The notes below the pieces were generated by a model that did not search any database, was not told the DNA's origin, and saw nothing but the letters and a program-made list of their open reading frames with translations. This document shows positions 32,567-41,039 of a DNA stretch of 46,148 bases, one piece after another (the first letter of the stretch is position 1; each line of letters begins with the position of its first letter). The stretch covers positions 1 to 46,148 of the forward strand of contig CALVGN010000019.1 in NCBI GenBank assembly GCA_944327105.1. Reading direction: 5' to 3'. Made by a program: the position numbers and the translations under genes. This DNA is from an uncultured Erysipelotrichaceae bacterium. GTDB lineage: Bacteria; Bacillota_I; Bacilli_A; Erysipelotrichales; Erysipelotrichaceae.

Positions 32567-33457
32567 ATGCAAAACGCCTATCAGACGATCAACGAAGAAG
32601 GATTGATCGTTTCCTTCACGTCCCAGGCCAAAGATCTACGTGCCATCGAAGCAGTGAACAACCTGGGCATTTCGACAGTGATTCTCAACTCCAATGATTC
32701 CAAATTGATCAATGAAATTCATCAAAAAAATCCGGACAGTGTCATTGGTATATCTTGTCTGAAACATGAAGAAACGTTCGATTATACCAACCACCATGCC
32801 GATTTTGTCTTATTGCCCTGTTGGGATCTGACCAATGCATCTGCGTATTTGTTCAATGGTATCCGGGTGATCCCATATTGTGAAACCGAAAATGATGTGG
32901 AACGGCTCAAAGATAATTATTCGACCTTCATGATCAATTTCAACACGGGGATCGAACAGAAATATCCCAATCACTTTTTCATCATCAATACCGTATCCGA
33001 TTCCGATATCAAGGAAACTGGTTATCTGACCAACGTATTGGCTTATGTGGTCCATGACAATATGTGTTTGATGGACAACTGCCGTTCCATTCGCCGTGCG
33101 ATACGGGCATTATTGGACGTATCACTGGCACATGTGGGATTGAACAGTGAAAGTGAGCAAGATGCGGATGAAATGACCACCGCATTCAGTAAACTGTTCA
33201 TCCAAGAAAGGGAAGAAACATTCGTTTCCTACTTTGGCAGTGAATACAGTGAAGTGATGAAACCGGAAAACAAACGCGGCATCCATGGTCATATCGGTGT
33301 TGCGGTGAATAATGTACCCCGTGCCATGCATTACTATGAAGCGATGGGATACCATTTCAATCCCGACAGTGTCCAGGTGGATGAATTCGGGAACATGACC
33401 TTGATCTACATGATCGAACAGATCGGTGGATTCGCATTACATCTGTATCGCAAATAA
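32567..33457 (+). CDS. KDPG-aldolase-like/VOC two-domain protein, lysine missing
   Basis: The 296-residue protein fits a Firmicute family in which a KDPG aldolase TIM barrel (about 1-180) is joined to a glyoxalase/VOC domain (about 185-296: LAHVGLNSESEQDADEMTTAFSKLF... HIGVAVNNVPRAMHYYEAMGYHF... IEQIGGFALHLYRK). In normal members the Schiff-base lysine sits in a KLFPA or KFFPA strand; here the equivalent strand reads STFMINFNTG and has no lysine. The aldolase glutamate region is also not recognisable. This suggests lost aldolase activity and a new role. The assignment rests on the strong C-terminal match and is inferred for the N-terminal half. Confidence 0.66.
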   Translation: MQNAYQTINEEGLIVSFTSQAKDLRAIEAVNNLGISTVILNSNDSKLINEIHQKNPDSVIGISCLKHEETFDYTNHHADFVLLPCWDLTNASAYLFNGIRVIPYCETENDVERLKDNYSTFMINFNTGIEQKYPNHFFIINTVSDSDIKETGYLTNVLAYVVHDNMCLMDNCRSIRRAIRALLDVSLAHVGLNSESEQDADEMTTAFSKLFIQEREETFVSYFGSEYSEVMKPENKRGIHGHIGVAVNNVPRAMHYYEAMGYHFNPDSVQVDEFGNMTLIYMIEQIGGFALHLYRK

Positions 33458-33461
33458 CATT

Positions 33462-33487
33462 CAGGTGGGCGTCAAACCGTCCACCTG
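33462..33487. repeat. Hairpin without T run after the aldolase/VOC gene
   Basis: CAGGTGG (33462-33468) pairs with CCACCTG (33481-33487). It may stabilise the mRNA 3' end or help separate the two genes. Confidence 0.5.
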
Positions 33488-33514
33488 ATAATACGTTTAA
33501 GGAGGGTGAACCGG

Positions 33515-34495
33515 TTGAAACGCTACGAAGACGATTTCAGTGAATCCCCGTTTGAAAATATGCGGGAATTAAGTCGAAAACATAAACGGAAAAGCAAAAA
33601 ACAAAAAAAAGAAAAAGCTCAAAGGGAAGTGGTCGAACCATCGGATCGTATCAATCGCAGTGAAAACAAAGCCTATTCCAATACGATGACCAAACGATTG
33701 ACGGTAATGGTGATCATTTTGATTCCGTTGATTTTGATCGCACTTATGGTTTTATTGATGCAAAACAAAGATCAATCGGAAGTGGTTCAACCATCGCCCA
33801 CACCATCCCTGATACCAACCAGTACCCCGACACCATTGCCTACTCCAACGGCTGAACCAACTTTTGATACCAGTGGTTATGACACGACATCATTTGGTTC
33901 CACCACGCAGATCGTGAATAAAAAACATCGTCTCGATTCATCCGATATCCCAGATGATATGGTGGTGATCGACATGCCGGCAACCATTGCCGATATGACC
34001 GTCAAGCGGGAAGTCAATGATGCATTGAATCTGCTCTACGCTGATGCATCCAATGCCGGCATCGATTTATATGTCAATACCGGTTATATTGGTTATTACT
34101 ATCAAGCAACATTGTTTGATCAATATGTTGATACGGCAGGGTATGACTATGCATTAAAGATCCAACCACGCCAGGGATATAGTGAACACCAGACCGGTTA
34201 TGCGGTGGATTTCATCTCCAGACAGAATGGTAAATACACCCGATATAATGATTCGGATCGTTCATCCTGTGCACCGCAGGAGTGTGAAGGAAATGATGCG
34301 GCCATCTGGTTGAGTGAACATGGCCATGAATATGGGTTTATCCAACGTTATCCCAAAGGAAAAGAAGAAATTACCGGATATGATTCCCAATGGTGGCATT
34401 ACCGTTATGTGGGAGTGGATGTCGCAACATATATGCATGAGCATGGTTTGACCATGGAAGAAGCATTCAATGTGGAAGGAGGAGATTATCAATGA
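33515..34495 (+). CDS. VanY-family D,D-carboxypeptidase-like membrane protein
   Basis: This 326-residue cell-envelope protein has a basic cytoplasmic tail, one membrane helix (MVIILIPLILIALMVLL), a Pro/Thr linker and a VanY peptidase domain. The zinc motif SEHQTGYAVDF (SxHxxGxAxD) and the third-ligand region QWWHYRYVG are seen. The usual EPWH reads QWWH, so the conserved glutamate is glutamine. I chose TTG 33515 because AAGGAGG ends nine bases upstream; GTG 33506 overlaps that site. Family members trim D-Ala from peptidoglycan stems. It overlaps the FemAB-like gene by four bases. Confidence 0.88.
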   Translation: MKRYEDDFSESPFENMRELSRKHKRKSKKQKKEKAQREVVEPSDRINRSENKAYSNTMTKRLTVMVIILIPLILIALMVLLMQNKDQSEVVQPSPTPSLIPTSTPTPLPTPTAEPTFDTSGYDTTSFGSTTQIVNKKHRLDSSDIPDDMVVIDMPATIADMTVKREVNDALNLLYADASNAGIDLYVNTGYIGYYYQATLFDQYVDTAGYDYALKIQPRQGYSEHQTGYAVDFISRQNGKYTRYNDSDRSSCAPQECEGNDAAIWLSEHGHEYGFIQRYPKGKEEITGYDSQWWHYRYVGVDVATYMHEHGLTMEEAFNVEGGDYQ

Positions 34496-35739
34496 GTGGA
34501 AAGTATCAGTTTGTAACACAGATCGATCCTACGATCTATGATGATTTTGTATCTCAACACTCCTTGCGCAATATTTCCCAATACCGCCAATGGGCGGTAT
34601 TGAAACCGGCATGGACCAGTTTTATCTGTGGTATGACCAGTAATGATGCGCTCGTTGCCAGTGCATTGGTATTGGTGCGCAGTCAATACGGGTTCAAGAT
34701 GGCTTATTGTCCCCGTGGTCCGATCATGGATTATACCAATGTGAATCTGGTTCGATCATTTTTAAAATCATTGCGTTTATATTGTGCCGATCAGGGAATA
34801 TCCACATTGATTTTTGATCCCAATGTCATCGTCAATTCCGTCAGTATCAAAGAAAAAGGGAATGCAGATGCATTCGATGCATCGTGGTTGCTGGATACGA
34901 TATTGGATGATCACCACATCCATTTTCGTGGTTTTACCAAAGATATCGAAGCCACCACATTACCACGCTATAACCTGGCAATGGATCTAAACCAGGATAT
35001 GGAAATGGTTTTACCCAAAAAAACCAAAGAGAAGATCCATCATTATGATGGCCATGGTTTGACCATATCTGCCTGTCAAGACAGCCAACGGTTTTATGCC
35101 ATGGTCAGTTACACTGAAAAACGCAAAGGCATTGCGTTGCGCAATGCCGACTATTTTCAAACGTTATTGACCCAATACCCATCCAGTACCATTTTGATGG
35201 CCACATTGGATTGTGATACGACCATCGACTATCTTAACGCATTAAAAGTCCAGTATGAAAGCAAACTGGAACTGTATCGACAAAGTGCTCCCAAGAAAAG
35301 CAAGCAATGGCAAAATCAGATCGATCGGATCGTCAAGGAGATCGAAGAAACGGAATCGTTGAAACATCAATATGGTTCAACCATCGATGTTGCTGGTCTG
35401 CTTTTAGTTCATGATGGTAAAAACTGTGAGTTGCTTTACTCCGGTTTGAATGAAGATTTTAGAAAATACCATCCAGCGTATGCGTTACGCTATCACGCAC
35501 TGCTTTGGGCGAAACAACACGGATGCCAATGGTTCAACTTCGGTGGGGTGGAAGGTACATTGGACGATGGTCTGTTCACCTTCAAAAGTGCGTTCAATCC
35601 CACGATCAATGTCTATATCGGTGAATTTGTCATGGCGTGCAGATGGAGCAATATTTTATTTGAAAAAGGATTGCCCTTGCTTCGCAAGTGGCGGGACAAA
35701 GCGATTGCCAAAAATAAAAAGGAAGGGAATCGTCTATGA
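34492..35739 (+). CDS. FemAB/MurM-like peptidoglycan aminoacyltransferase
   Basis: This 415-residue protein would add amino acids from aminoacyl-tRNA to the peptidoglycan stem to build the interpeptide bridge. It has two GNAT-like halves and a helical arm (LELYRQSAPKKSKQWQNQIDRIVKEIEETESLK, about 265-300), as in FemA/FemX. Family segments include YCPRGPIMDY, KTKEKIHHYDGHGLTI, YALRYHALLWAKQHGCQWFNFGGVEG and FKSAFNPTINVYIGEF. The ATG overlaps the stop of the VanY-like gene (ATGA), so the two are coupled, fitting a shared cell-wall role. An exact palindrome copy encodes HGLT. Confidence 0.9.
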   Translation: MSGKYQFVTQIDPTIYDDFVSQHSLRNISQYRQWAVLKPAWTSFICGMTSNDALVASALVLVRSQYGFKMAYCPRGPIMDYTNVNLVRSFLKSLRLYCADQGISTLIFDPNVIVNSVSIKEKGNADAFDASWLLDTILDDHHIHFRGFTKDIEATTLPRYNLAMDLNQDMEMVLPKKTKEKIHHYDGHGLTISACQDSQRFYAMVSYTEKRKGIALRNADYFQTLLTQYPSSTILMATLDCDTTIDYLNALKVQYESKLELYRQSAPKKSKQWQNQIDRIVKEIEETESLKHQYGSTIDVAGLLLVHDGKNCELLYSGLNEDFRKYHPAYALRYHALLWAKQHGCQWFNFGGVEGTLDDGLFTFKSAFNPTINVYIGEFVMACRWSNILFEKGLPLLRKWRDKAIAKNKKEGNRL

Positions 35740-36326
35740 CGTACACTTATGCACCGTATCCCAAATATCCCGTTCGCTATTACCGGCAGACGATTTATGA
35801 TCTTCAACGTCGCGATCCCATTCGTTACATTGCATTGGATGTGGAAACGACAGGATTGAGTTGCTTTGATGATCGTATCGTCGAACTCAGTGCGATTTTG
35901 TTTGAAAATGGTGAAATCAAAGCCGAATTCACCTCCTTGGTCAATCCAGGATGTGCCATCCCGCAAAGGGTGATCGAAATCCATGGGATCAATGATGATA
36001 TGGTCAAGGATGCACCGGATGGTTCGATCATGTTGAAACAATGGAATGAAAAGATGCATTGGATCGATGATCCGACCATGATATTCGTGGCGCATAATGC
36101 CAAATTCGATATGAGTTTTTTGGCACAAACCATGCAACGGTGTGGGTATGAATGCGAATTGAATTATGTGGATACGTTATCCGTTTCCAAAAAATTTTTG
36201 AATCTGCCGGATTATAAACTCAATACCGTGGCCTCTCATTTCAATATCCATAATCCCCATGCACACAGGGCATATGCAGATGCATTGACCTGCGGGAAGA
36301 TCATGTGGAAATTGATCCAGGAATGA
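35736..36326 (+). CDS. DnaQ-like DEDD 3'-5' exonuclease
   Basis: This 196-residue protein is a single exonuclease domain of the DnaQ/PolC epsilon type. Motif ExoI is ALDVETTGLS (D and E), ExoII is FVAHNAKFDMSFL and ExoIII is HRAYADALTCGKI, with the DEDDh histidine. It probably acts in DNA repair or RNA degradation. It overlaps the FemAB-like gene by four bases (ATGA), yet has no obvious functional tie to cell-wall genes. A terminator follows 18 bases later. Confidence 0.92.
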   Translation: MTYTYAPYPKYPVRYYRQTIYDLQRRDPIRYIALDVETTGLSCFDDRIVELSAILFENGEIKAEFTSLVNPGCAIPQRVIEIHGINDDMVKDAPDGSIMLKQWNEKMHWIDDPTMIFVAHNAKFDMSFLAQTMQRCGYECELNYVDTLSVSKKFLNLPDYKLNTVASHFNIHNPHAHRAYADALTCGKIMWKLIQE

Positions 36327-36343
36327 GTATGGTTCGACCATTG

Positions 36344-36381
36344 AAAAAAGGCACTTCGCTTCACATCGAAGTGCCTTTTTT
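36344..36381. terminator. Bidirectional terminator overlapping the end of the DUF1361 gene
   Basis: AAAAAAGGCACTTCG and CGAAGTGCCTTTTTT form a 15-base stem with an eight-base loop. The right arm encodes the last codons of the minus-strand gene. An exact-type palindrome, ATGGTTCGACCAT, lies at 36329-36341. Confidence 0.9.
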
Positions 36382-37062
36382 CATCCGATCCTTCAATTCA
36401 TTGCCTTCTTCCACTTTCTGATAGATCCAATAGGCACAGAAGAAGAAAATGGCAATGACAAAGGAGAAGATCACCGCAAATTTGTCTAAATCATGATAGA
36501 GTGCTTTCAACAACATGCGCGGACGCAATATATCCCAGCTGTTAAACCGCAAAAAACGTCCGATATATACCCCATACCCCACCAATAACGACAAGATGAT
36601 CATCAAGCCATATTTAAGGATGGGATGACGGATCAATGGTGTGTTGCGATAGATCCATTGAGTGGAAACCAAACCGCTGACGACACCCAATACGATCCCT
36701 GCTGCAACATAGATCAATGCCAGCCAGGCTTTTAGATCCGGGTTATAGGTATAATTCCAGTTGACGATGGAAGAACTGTCCAGATGGATCAGATCGGTGA
36801 TCATATACGTACTGTTGGGTAAAAATAATAACCATAGGCCAAGAAATGGTAAAACCAGGATGATCCAGAACCATTTTTTGCTGGAAAAACCAAGGGCGAC
36901 AGGAATCGAGAAAACGAGTGGTAAAAAGGAAAGGATCAGATTCCAATACAACCACTTCAATCGTAATGGTACACCCATATCATCCAGGAATACGCCACAT
37001 ATGGCATACACCAGAGATATCAAGGTAAAAATCAATAATAATTTCCAATCTTTCTTACGCAT
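36361..37062 (-). CDS. DUF1361 integral membrane protein
   Basis: This 233-residue protein has about seven hydrophobic helices. The DUF1361 signatures FLPNSTYMITDLIHL and YIGRFLRFNSWDIL are present. The function of the family is unknown. I chose ATG 37062 because AAAAGG lies nine bases upstream; ATG 37068 is too close to that site. It overlaps rnhC by eight bases, so it is the second gene of a pair. Its 3' end doubles as the terminator. Confidence 0.86.
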   Translation of the reverse strand: MRKKDWKLLLIFTLISLVYAICGVFLDDMGVPLRLKWLYWNLILSFLPLVFSIPVALGFSSKKWFWIILVLPFLGLWLLFLPNSTYMITDLIHLDSSSIVNWNYTYNPDLKAWLALIYVAAGIVLGVVSGLVSTQWIYRNTPLIRHPILKYGLMIILSLLVGYGVYIGRFLRFNSWDILRPRMLLKALYHDLDKFAVIFSFVIAIFFFCAYWIYQKVEEGNELKDRMKKGTSM

Positions 37063-37945
37063 GATCATTCACCTTTTGGATATTGGAAAAATGCAGTTTG
37101 GCCACATGATAGAGCATGGTGGGACCATGTTTATCCATGATTTTTCGAATATCTTCATCCACAAGCTTACCGGCACCTTTATGCAAAGCAATACCGATCT
37201 GTTCACTCAATTGATCCATGGCTTTTAAAAACGTATAACGGGCGATCAAAGAAGCACAGGCGACGGATAGATATTGATGCTCGGCTTTGGTTTTGAATGT
37301 TAAACCACGAATAATGGTGGTCTGACCATTCAAATAATGGTAATAACTGGTTTCCGGTGTGAATTGATCCACCACACATAAATGGGGTAATTGATGGATC
37401 TTTTCTTTTAATTTGACATAAGCATGATTGTGCAATATGGCTTTTAACGCATTGAGGTTATATGTTTGATGCATTTGGTTGTATTTGGCATTATCCAATA
37501 CCAATACACTGTAAGGACAAGTTTTCATGATGGTCGGGACCACATTGATAATGGTGGTATCATCCATGGATTTGGAATCATCGATATGATAGGGCTTCAA
37601 TTGGTGTGCCATGGTCTTATCCACATATACCGCACTGACAACGACTGGACCAAAGACATCCCCGGTACCGACTTCATCACTGCCGGCTTGGGGATAGATG
37701 GTTTGAACCATCGTATCCTGGGAATTTAGTAATCGTGCAATGGATGGATGATCATCCATCCATTGCGATAACTGATTTCCCTGAAAGACCACTTTGTTGG
37801 ACGTATAAACCGAGATGGTGATCCCATCCGCTTTATACAGTGTTTGGATATACGGGTTGGGGGATGGATATACCAATAAATCCTTTAGGGTAGATAATTG
37901 ATGGATGGTTTGATCGTCCCATTGGACGGAAATTACATTGCTCAT
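37055..37945 (-). CDS. rnhC: Ribonuclease HIII
   Basis: RNase HIII cuts the RNA of RNA-DNA hybrids. It has 296 residues with an N-terminal substrate-binding region (about 1-80) and the catalytic motif AGSDEVGTGDVFGPVVV (about 87-103). Further pieces are DDSKSMDD, VVDQF and ACASLIARY. It is divergent from cvpA-mutS2, a neighbourhood also seen in Bacillus. The ATG has no ribosome binding site; an extended -10 (TGCTAGACT) ends seven bases upstream, so translation is probably leaderless. Confidence 0.95.
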   Translation of the reverse strand: MSNVISVQWDDQTIHQLSTLKDLLVYPSPNPYIQTLYKADGITISVYTSNKVVFQGNQLSQWMDDHPSIARLLNSQDTMVQTIYPQAGSDEVGTGDVFGPVVVSAVYVDKTMAHQLKPYHIDDSKSMDDTTIINVVPTIMKTCPYSVLVLDNAKYNQMHQTYNLNALKAILHNHAYVKLKEKIHQLPHLCVVDQFTPETSYYHYLNGQTTIIRGLTFKTKAEHQYLSVACASLIARYTFLKAMDQLSEQIGIALHKGAGKLVDEDIRKIMDKHGPTMLYHVAKLHFSNIQKVNDHA

Positions 37946-37952
37946 GCACTAG

Positions 37953-37961
37953 AGTCTAGCA
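37953..37961 (-). promoter_or_regulatory. Extended -10 of rnhC (leaderless)
   Basis: On the minus strand TGC-TAGACT is followed by seven bases and the ATG. Confidence 0.5.
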
Positions 37962-38035
37962 CAAAGTGAGCCTTCATATTGTGGTTGAATCATGTAAAAT
38001 AATACTGCTCATTCAAGAAATAAAGGAGTTTTTAC

Positions 38036-38704
38036 ATGTTTACCTTACCTTCATATTTTTCTGTGGTGGTCACCATCATCGCATTGGTGATGATCATCTT
38101 CAGTGTGATCAAAGGATTCAAGGATGGACTGGTTTTGTCCATCTATGATCTGTTTTCCTTATTGATCAGTCTGTATATCGCCTATATCTGTTCAGGAACG
38201 TTAGCGGTCGATTTAGCTATCATTCCCGATAATGTCACCAATGGGATCACCATCGTACCCAATGAGATCTTCAATGAAATGATCACCCTGGTGATCAACT
38301 ATTTCATCAACTGGATCTTATGGTTTATCATCCTTTCCATTGCATTGCGGATCATCCTTCATTTTATTCGGAAGATATTCAAAGGGATCGACAAGATCCC
38401 GGTGGTCAAAACCATCAACGAATATGCCGGAGGCATATTCGGTCTGATCAAATCCATCATCATGATTTTGATCATGGGATATGTGTTATCTTTACCCATT
38501 ATCACCAACGGTGTACAGATCCGTCAGCAGTCATTGATCGAACCATTGGTGGAATTGTCCCGTACCAGCTTTTCATTCATCGATGAATCATTGGATATCA
38601 GTGAAACATTAAATGCATTGGCCACAGGATTGACCGATTTTAGCGAGTTATCCGCTTCTCAATTGGATACCTTGATCCAAAATCTATCTGATTTTATTCA
38701 TTAA
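38036..38704 (+). CDS. cvpA: CvpA-family membrane protein
   Basis: This 222-residue protein has four hydrophobic segments, starting with FSVVVTIIALVMIIFSVIKGFKDGLVLSIYDLFSLLISLYIAY, the CvpA/colicin V production pattern, and a middle motif KIPVVKTINEYAGGIFGLIKS. CvpA-like proteins sit in the same place (between rnhC and mutS2) in Bacillus and relatives. AAAGGAG precedes the ATG. Its molecular role is unclear. Confidence 0.84.
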   Translation: MFTLPSYFSVVVTIIALVMIIFSVIKGFKDGLVLSIYDLFSLLISLYIAYICSGTLAVDLAIIPDNVTNGITIVPNEIFNEMITLVINYFINWILWFIILSIALRIILHFIRKIFKGIDKIPVVKTINEYAGGIFGLIKSIIMILIMGYVLSLPIITNGVQIRQQSLIEPLVELSRTSFSFIDESLDISETLNALATGLTDFSELSASQLDTLIQNLSDFIH

Positions 38705-38728
38705 TGGTTCAACCAAGGAGGACGTTTC

Positions 38729-41038
38729 ATGGATCAAAACCATGAATTTCAAACCATACTCAATACCATCTCATCTTATGGTCAAACCGATCTTGGCAAA
38801 GCGTTGATCACTTCCACCCAACCGGTTTTTTCCCGTTTGATCATCAAACGGGATTTAATGCGTTTAAAACAAGCCATGCAATGGTTGAACCAAGGCTATG
38901 ATGTGGACTTGATCCAATCCATCGACATCACCCCTGAACTGACTCAAGTATCCAAAGGGTATATCCTGACGGCGATCCAATTGCTGAAGATATTGAAGGT
39001 TGCCCGTGCGATCGTGGCATTGCGCAAAAGCTTTGCTGCTCATGATGAAGTGGCTATTGATGCATTGGATGATCTGATCGATACGTTGATGGTTGAACCA
39101 TCGTTTATTGCGGCATTGATGAAAATCATCGATGATGCCGGAGAAGTGCGGCCGGATGCATCAAACGTATTAAGTGATTTATACAGTCAATACGATATCG
39201 TCAAAAACCGATTTGATCGCATGGTCAAATCATTTCTTGATACCCATTCTGCCAGTCTGCAGGAACATTTCACTACCTTAAGGGATGGCCGGTTGTGTGT
39301 ATTGGTGATCAACAGCGATAAAAACAAATTCCGCGGCTTTCAACACGGCACTTCCGCTTCCGGTGCCGCAGTGTATATCGAACCGGAAAGTTTTGTACGT
39401 TATAACAATGAATTGGTCAACATCCAGGATGGTATTGACCAGGAAATCCATCGGTTGTTGACGGAAGCATCTTTATTGGTTTTAAACCACAAGGATAATT
39501 TATCCGCCAATGTGGAAACGATGGCCATCATCGATAGCATTTTTGCCAAAGCCCGTTGGGGAGTGGCCAATGGGGGATGTGTGGCGGAATTGATGGAAGA
39601 TGAAAAAGGATATGCATTGGTTCGCGTTCGCCATCCATTGCTAGATGTGAAAAAAGCAGTGGCCAATACCATCGAATGCATGGGCGAAAAACGCATTATT
39701 TTGATCACCGGTGCCAATACGGCCGGTAAGACGGTATTGCTGAAAACCATTGGATTATCGTTTATGCTGATGGCCTCCGCTATTCCTGTATTGGCCGATC
39801 AAGCACGTCTGTGCTTGATCGATACCATTTTGGATGATGTGGATGATCAACAATCCATCATCGAATCGTTGTCCACATTCTCAAGTCATGTGCTCTCCTG
39901 GAAAAATGCGATCGAAAAGGCAACGCCACGTTCGTTGGTTTTGTTGGATGAATTGGGCAGCGGCACAGATCCGAAAGAAGGGGCTGCATTGGGCCAGGCA
40001 TTGTTGGAACGATTGATGGATATCGGCTGCTTGGTGGTGGCAACCACCCATTTTCAATCCATCAAGGAATATGGTCTGACCCAACCGCTCATTCTTGAAG
40101 CCAGTATGGAATTTGATCGGAAAACACTCAAACCGACCTATCGCTATATTGCCGGCTCATTGGGAACCTCCTATGCGTTTGAGATCGCATTGCAGTATGG
40201 TTTGGACCAAGATCTGATCGATCGTGCCATTGCATTAAAAGCCGATGCGGAAAGTAAAGCCGAACAGCTGATCAAAGTCTTATCTGCCAAACAGATCGAG
40301 CTCGACCAAGCCAAAGTCGCATTGGAACAAAAAGAATCTGATCTGGAAAATGAATATCAGCAGAAATTAAATCAACTGGAAGCCGATAAAGCCAAATTAC
40401 AGACCGAATATGATGCATTGGTTGAAACCAACCGCAAAACCATTGCCCGCACGCAACAGAAACTCAATACATTGATCAATGAACTTAAACGCAAACCGGA
40501 TCTAAAACGAGTGGATCAGATCAAAACGGAAGCCAGATCGATCGAAATGGTTGAACCATCGAAATCGCTTGAACCATTGCAACACGGGGATTATGCCCGT
40601 TTGGAAGGCAGCAATGCCATCGTCAAGATCATATCCATCCGCAATAACAAAGTGGATGCGTTGCTCAATGGTAAAACCATCCATACCACATTGAATGCTT
40701 TGACCAAAGTCTCCAATAGTATGGCCATGGTTTCAACCACGTCTAAAAAGAAACATACCCCAAAACCTGCACGCAATGAATTTATACCTGTAGCTTTTGA
40801 TGCTCGCTTGAATTTACTTGGACAAACGGTGGAAGAGGGCACACAGGCCGTTGCGGCATTCATTGATAAAGCGTTGGTGGCCAACCAAAAACGCATTGTG
40901 ATCATCACCGGTGACGGTACCGGCCGCTTGCGCAGCGGCATCCACGATTACCTGCGACATAATCGTTTTGTCGACCATTTTGAATTGGCCGCGCGAAGCG
41001 AAGGGGCAAGTGGCGCCACGGTGGTATACTTGAAATAA
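38729..41038 (+). CDS. mutS2: MutS2 ATPase with Smr domain
   Basis: MutS2 acts on branched DNA and collided ribosomes and limits homologous recombination. It has 769 residues, close to the usual 780. A core clamp region comes first, then Walker A (ITGANTAGKTVLLKT, about 326-340), LLDELGSGTDPKEGAALGQALLE with Walker B, a coiled coil (about 510-600) and a C-terminal Smr domain (about 694-769). In that domain the usual L-D-hydrophobic-R/H-G reads LNLLG and the usual HGxGTG reads TGDGTG, so the catalytic Asp and His are missing. AAGGAGG precedes the ATG. One base separates it from uvrC. Confidence 0.95.
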   Translation: MDQNHEFQTILNTISSYGQTDLGKALITSTQPVFSRLIIKRDLMRLKQAMQWLNQGYDVDLIQSIDITPELTQVSKGYILTAIQLLKILKVARAIVALRKSFAAHDEVAIDALDDLIDTLMVEPSFIAALMKIIDDAGEVRPDASNVLSDLYSQYDIVKNRFDRMVKSFLDTHSASLQEHFTTLRDGRLCVLVINSDKNKFRGFQHGTSASGAAVYIEPESFVRYNNELVNIQDGIDQEIHRLLTEASLLVLNHKDNLSANVETMAIIDSIFAKARWGVANGGCVAELMEDEKGYALVRVRHPLLDVKKAVANTIECMGEKRIILITGANTAGKTVLLKTIGLSFMLMASAIPVLADQARLCLIDTILDDVDDQQSIIESLSTFSSHVLSWKNAIEKATPRSLVLLDELGSGTDPKEGAALGQALLERLMDIGCLVVATTHFQSIKEYGLTQPLILEASMEFDRKTLKPTYRYIAGSLGTSYAFEIALQYGLDQDLIDRAIALKADAESKAEQLIKVLSAKQIELDQAKVALEQKESDLENEYQQKLNQLEADKAKLQTEYDALVETNRKTIARTQQKLNTLINELKRKPDLKRVDQIKTEARSIEMVEPSKSLEPLQHGDYARLEGSNAIVKIISIRNNKVDALLNGKTIHTTLNALTKVSNSMAMVSTTSKKKHTPKPARNEFIPVAFDARLNLLGQTVEEGTQAVAAFIDKALVANQKRIVIITGDGTGRLRSGIHDYLRHNRFVDHFELAARSEGASGATVVYLK

Positions 41039-41039
41039 G

